From positions 1 through 46,686 of the forward strand of contig DATFGT010000076.1 of NCBI GenBank assembly GCA_035249175.1: a stretch of 46,686 bases of DNA, in the 5' to 3' direction. A program made the position numbers and the translations under genes. This DNA comes from 66-474 sp035249175. Lineage in GTDB: Bacteria; Pseudomonadota; Gammaproteobacteria; Xanthomonadales; Rhodanobacteraceae. The notes under the pieces are model-generated. The model had not been told where the DNA came from. It ran no database searches and saw only the letters and a program-made list of their open reading frames with translations. This document shows, in pieces, positions 45,676-46,686 of the stretch. Each line of letters opens with the position of its first letter. The first letter of the stretch is position 1.

Positions 45676-46311
45676 TTTTATTTTGCGCGGACTCGACACC
45701 CATGTTTTGGTTCTGCGCGTCTCTTGACGTGCGGGTTACTTTCCTTTCGGGGAAAGTCACTGCCACATTGCTTGCATGTGACCGCTGTTTCCATTTTCGC
45801 GCCCCCTTGCCGCAACCCTTCTGAAGTGTATCGCTAAATGGCCACGGAGAATTTCGAATTCATCGTGCGCGTGGTGAAGAACGGAGCACGTAGGGCGGGA
45901 GCAGCGCAGCGAATCCCGCCAGCCCCTGTGTCGAAGGGGGGCTGTCACCCGCAGGCCATGGATGGCTGGTAACGAAGCAATAAACGCGCCGTTGGCGGTG
46001 CCGAGAGGCGCAGTCGAACGGCGGAGCAAGCACCGCATGTTTGAGCGCAGGGATGTGCGAGTTCGGCGCGGCCGTCGTTCGGAGAGCATCGCAGGGGAGT
46101 CGGACGAACAGGGGGTTCGTTCGAGCTCGCTCGCCGCGGAGGCGAGCGAAATCTCGCGAAAGCGCAGCGTTCTCGCAAGACAAAATGGATTCCGGCCTGC
46201 GCCGGAATGACGATCGCTTGAGCGAGCGCATACCCTCACCCCCCTGCGGGCATCCTCTGCCGGAGGAAGAGGGACGCTGTTCCGACTTTCGCCGAGACGA
46301 CGGCCCAAGCG
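45676..46311. repeat. Repeat-rich gap before uvrD
   Basis: 636 bases with no convincing gene. Visible pieces are a hairpin ACTTTCC/GGAAAGT (45738-45757), GGGCGGGA..TCCCGCC (about 45893-45920), TCGCTCGCC/GGCGAGCGA (about 46127-46149), a REP core ATTCCGGC-CTGC-GCCGGAAT (46189-46208), and a degenerate copy (46228-46275) of the element at 30024-30152. It looks like a graveyard of several small repeat families. Confidence 0.6.
46189..46208. repeat. REP-like palindrome, second copy
   Basis: ATTCCGGC pairs with GCCGGAAT around CTGC; ATGACGA follows, as in the copy at 36351-36382. Confidence 0.7.
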
Positions 46312-46686
46312 CTAAAGCGCGGTGAGATTGGCGTATGCCGCGACAAGCCACTTCGGCCCCGCGTCGGCGAAATTGACCTGGATGCGGGTGTGCGCGCCGG
46401 AGCCTTCGGCGCTGATCACGACGCCTTCGCCGAAGCTGGAATGGCGCACGTGCTGGCCGAGTTTGATCGGCAGGGTGTCGTCGAGATCGGCGTGGCCGCG
46501 TGAGGCACGCGTGGTGTACACCGGCCGCGAAATCTTCGCGCGCGGTCGCACTTCGGTCAGCAGGTGCGCGGGCAGTTCGTCGAGGAAACGCGAAGGGCGT
46601 TGCAGCGCTTCGCTGCCGTACTGGCGGCGCGATTCGGCGTAGCACAGTACCAGCCGTTCGCGCGCGCGGGTGATTCCGACATAGGC
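46312..46686 (-). CDS. uvrD: DNA helicase II UvrD, C-terminal part (partial at window edge)
   Basis: The minus-strand frame is open to the right edge without a start, so this is the last 124 residues of a longer gene. It reads AYVGITRARERLVLCYAES (UvrD/Rep helicase motif VI) and then RPSRFLDELPAHLL, the usual UvrD block. The C-terminal Tudor-like segment has VRHSSFGEGVVISAEGSG and KWLVAAYANL. UvrD unwinds DNA in mismatch and excision repair. The stop at 46312 lies just after the repeat-rich gap. Confidence 0.95.
   Translation of the reverse strand, partial: AYVGITRARERLVLCYAESRRQYGSEALQRPSRFLDELPAHLLTEVRPRAKISRPVYTTRASRGHADLDDTLPIKLGQHVRHSSFGEGVVISAEGSGAHTRIQVNFADAGPKWLVAAYANLTAL

Noticed and set aside
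45860..46645. Minus-strand frame of 261 codons over the gap before uvrD
   Set aside because: Runs through several repeats and out of frame into the uvrD 3' end; composition is not protein-like.
1..46686. CRISPR array, tRNA, rRNA, insertion sequence or prophage
   Set aside because: No evenly spaced direct repeats, tRNA TPsiC-like signature, rRNA sequence, transposase or phage genes were seen on reading both strands by eye; a tRNAscan or ISfinder run could still find small remnants.

Overview
The window is a gene-dense, high-GC stretch of a gammaproteobacterial chromosome. It most likely comes from the Lysobacterales (Xanthomonadales), perhaps Rhodanobacteraceae. This is inferred from the gene set (PlsB, RdgC, TtcA, UbiJ-UbiB, separate GlyQ/GlyS, TonB receptors paired with S9 peptidases, a manganese-riboswitch GDT1 exporter) and from the dispersed small palindromic repeats. 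No phage, plasmid, transposase, CRISPR array, rRNA or tRNA gene was seen.

Layout. 1-2410: the 3' part of pepN, a Gly/Tyr/His-rich lipoprotein, and a small convergent hypothetical gene behind a bidirectional terminator. 2411-2926: a long leader-like region before mnmG containing a compact set of strong hairpins that no gene explains. 2927-9291: mnmG, an acyltransferase-3 membrane protein, a secreted GDSL autotransporter esterase, and a convergent YbaY-like lipoprotein. 9716-14956: a TonB-dependent receptor followed by a secreted S9 peptidase, a plausible peptide capture and degradation pair. 15163-20110: glyQ-glyS, divergent from an orphan GspE/PilB-type ATPase. 20241-21958: a beta-helix repeat lipoprotein divergent from gpmA. 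22058-25334: the ubiJ-ubiB operon, divergent from a GDT1/UPF0016 Mn exporter preceded by a recognisable yybP-ykoY Mn2+ riboswitch. 25339-27044: trmL, a hairpin-rich gap with a possible 31-residue membrane peptide, and an SDR. 27171-32611: an M16 peptidase, a repeat element, ubiE-pip, and a GST. 32659-37185: a second GST, an M1 peptidase with an alpha/beta hydrolase, and a YgjP-type metallopeptidase translationally coupled to rdgC. 37182-42668: rdgC, ttcA, a DUF465 gene coupled to a GNAT, and plsB. 42833-46686: a lipoprotein behind pyrF, an AI-2E/PerM transporter, a repeat-rich gap, and the 3' end of uvrD.

Most genes are housekeeping: ubiquinone synthesis (ubiE, ubiB, ubiJ), tRNA modification and charging (mnmG, trmL, ttcA, glyQS), lipid synthesis (plsB), glycolysis (gpmA), pyrimidine synthesis (pyrF) and recombination or repair (rdgC, uvrD). 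A second theme is peptide and protein turnover, with six peptidases: two M1, S9, M16, proline iminopeptidase and a YgjP-type enzyme. The most interesting unexplained items are the hairpin cluster upstream of mnmG, the riboswitch with its ribosome-site-masking stem, the beta-helix lipoprotein, the hairpin-rich gap around 25.8-26.2 kb, and the dispersed palindromic repeats at 30.0, 36.35, 38.2 and 46.2 kb.
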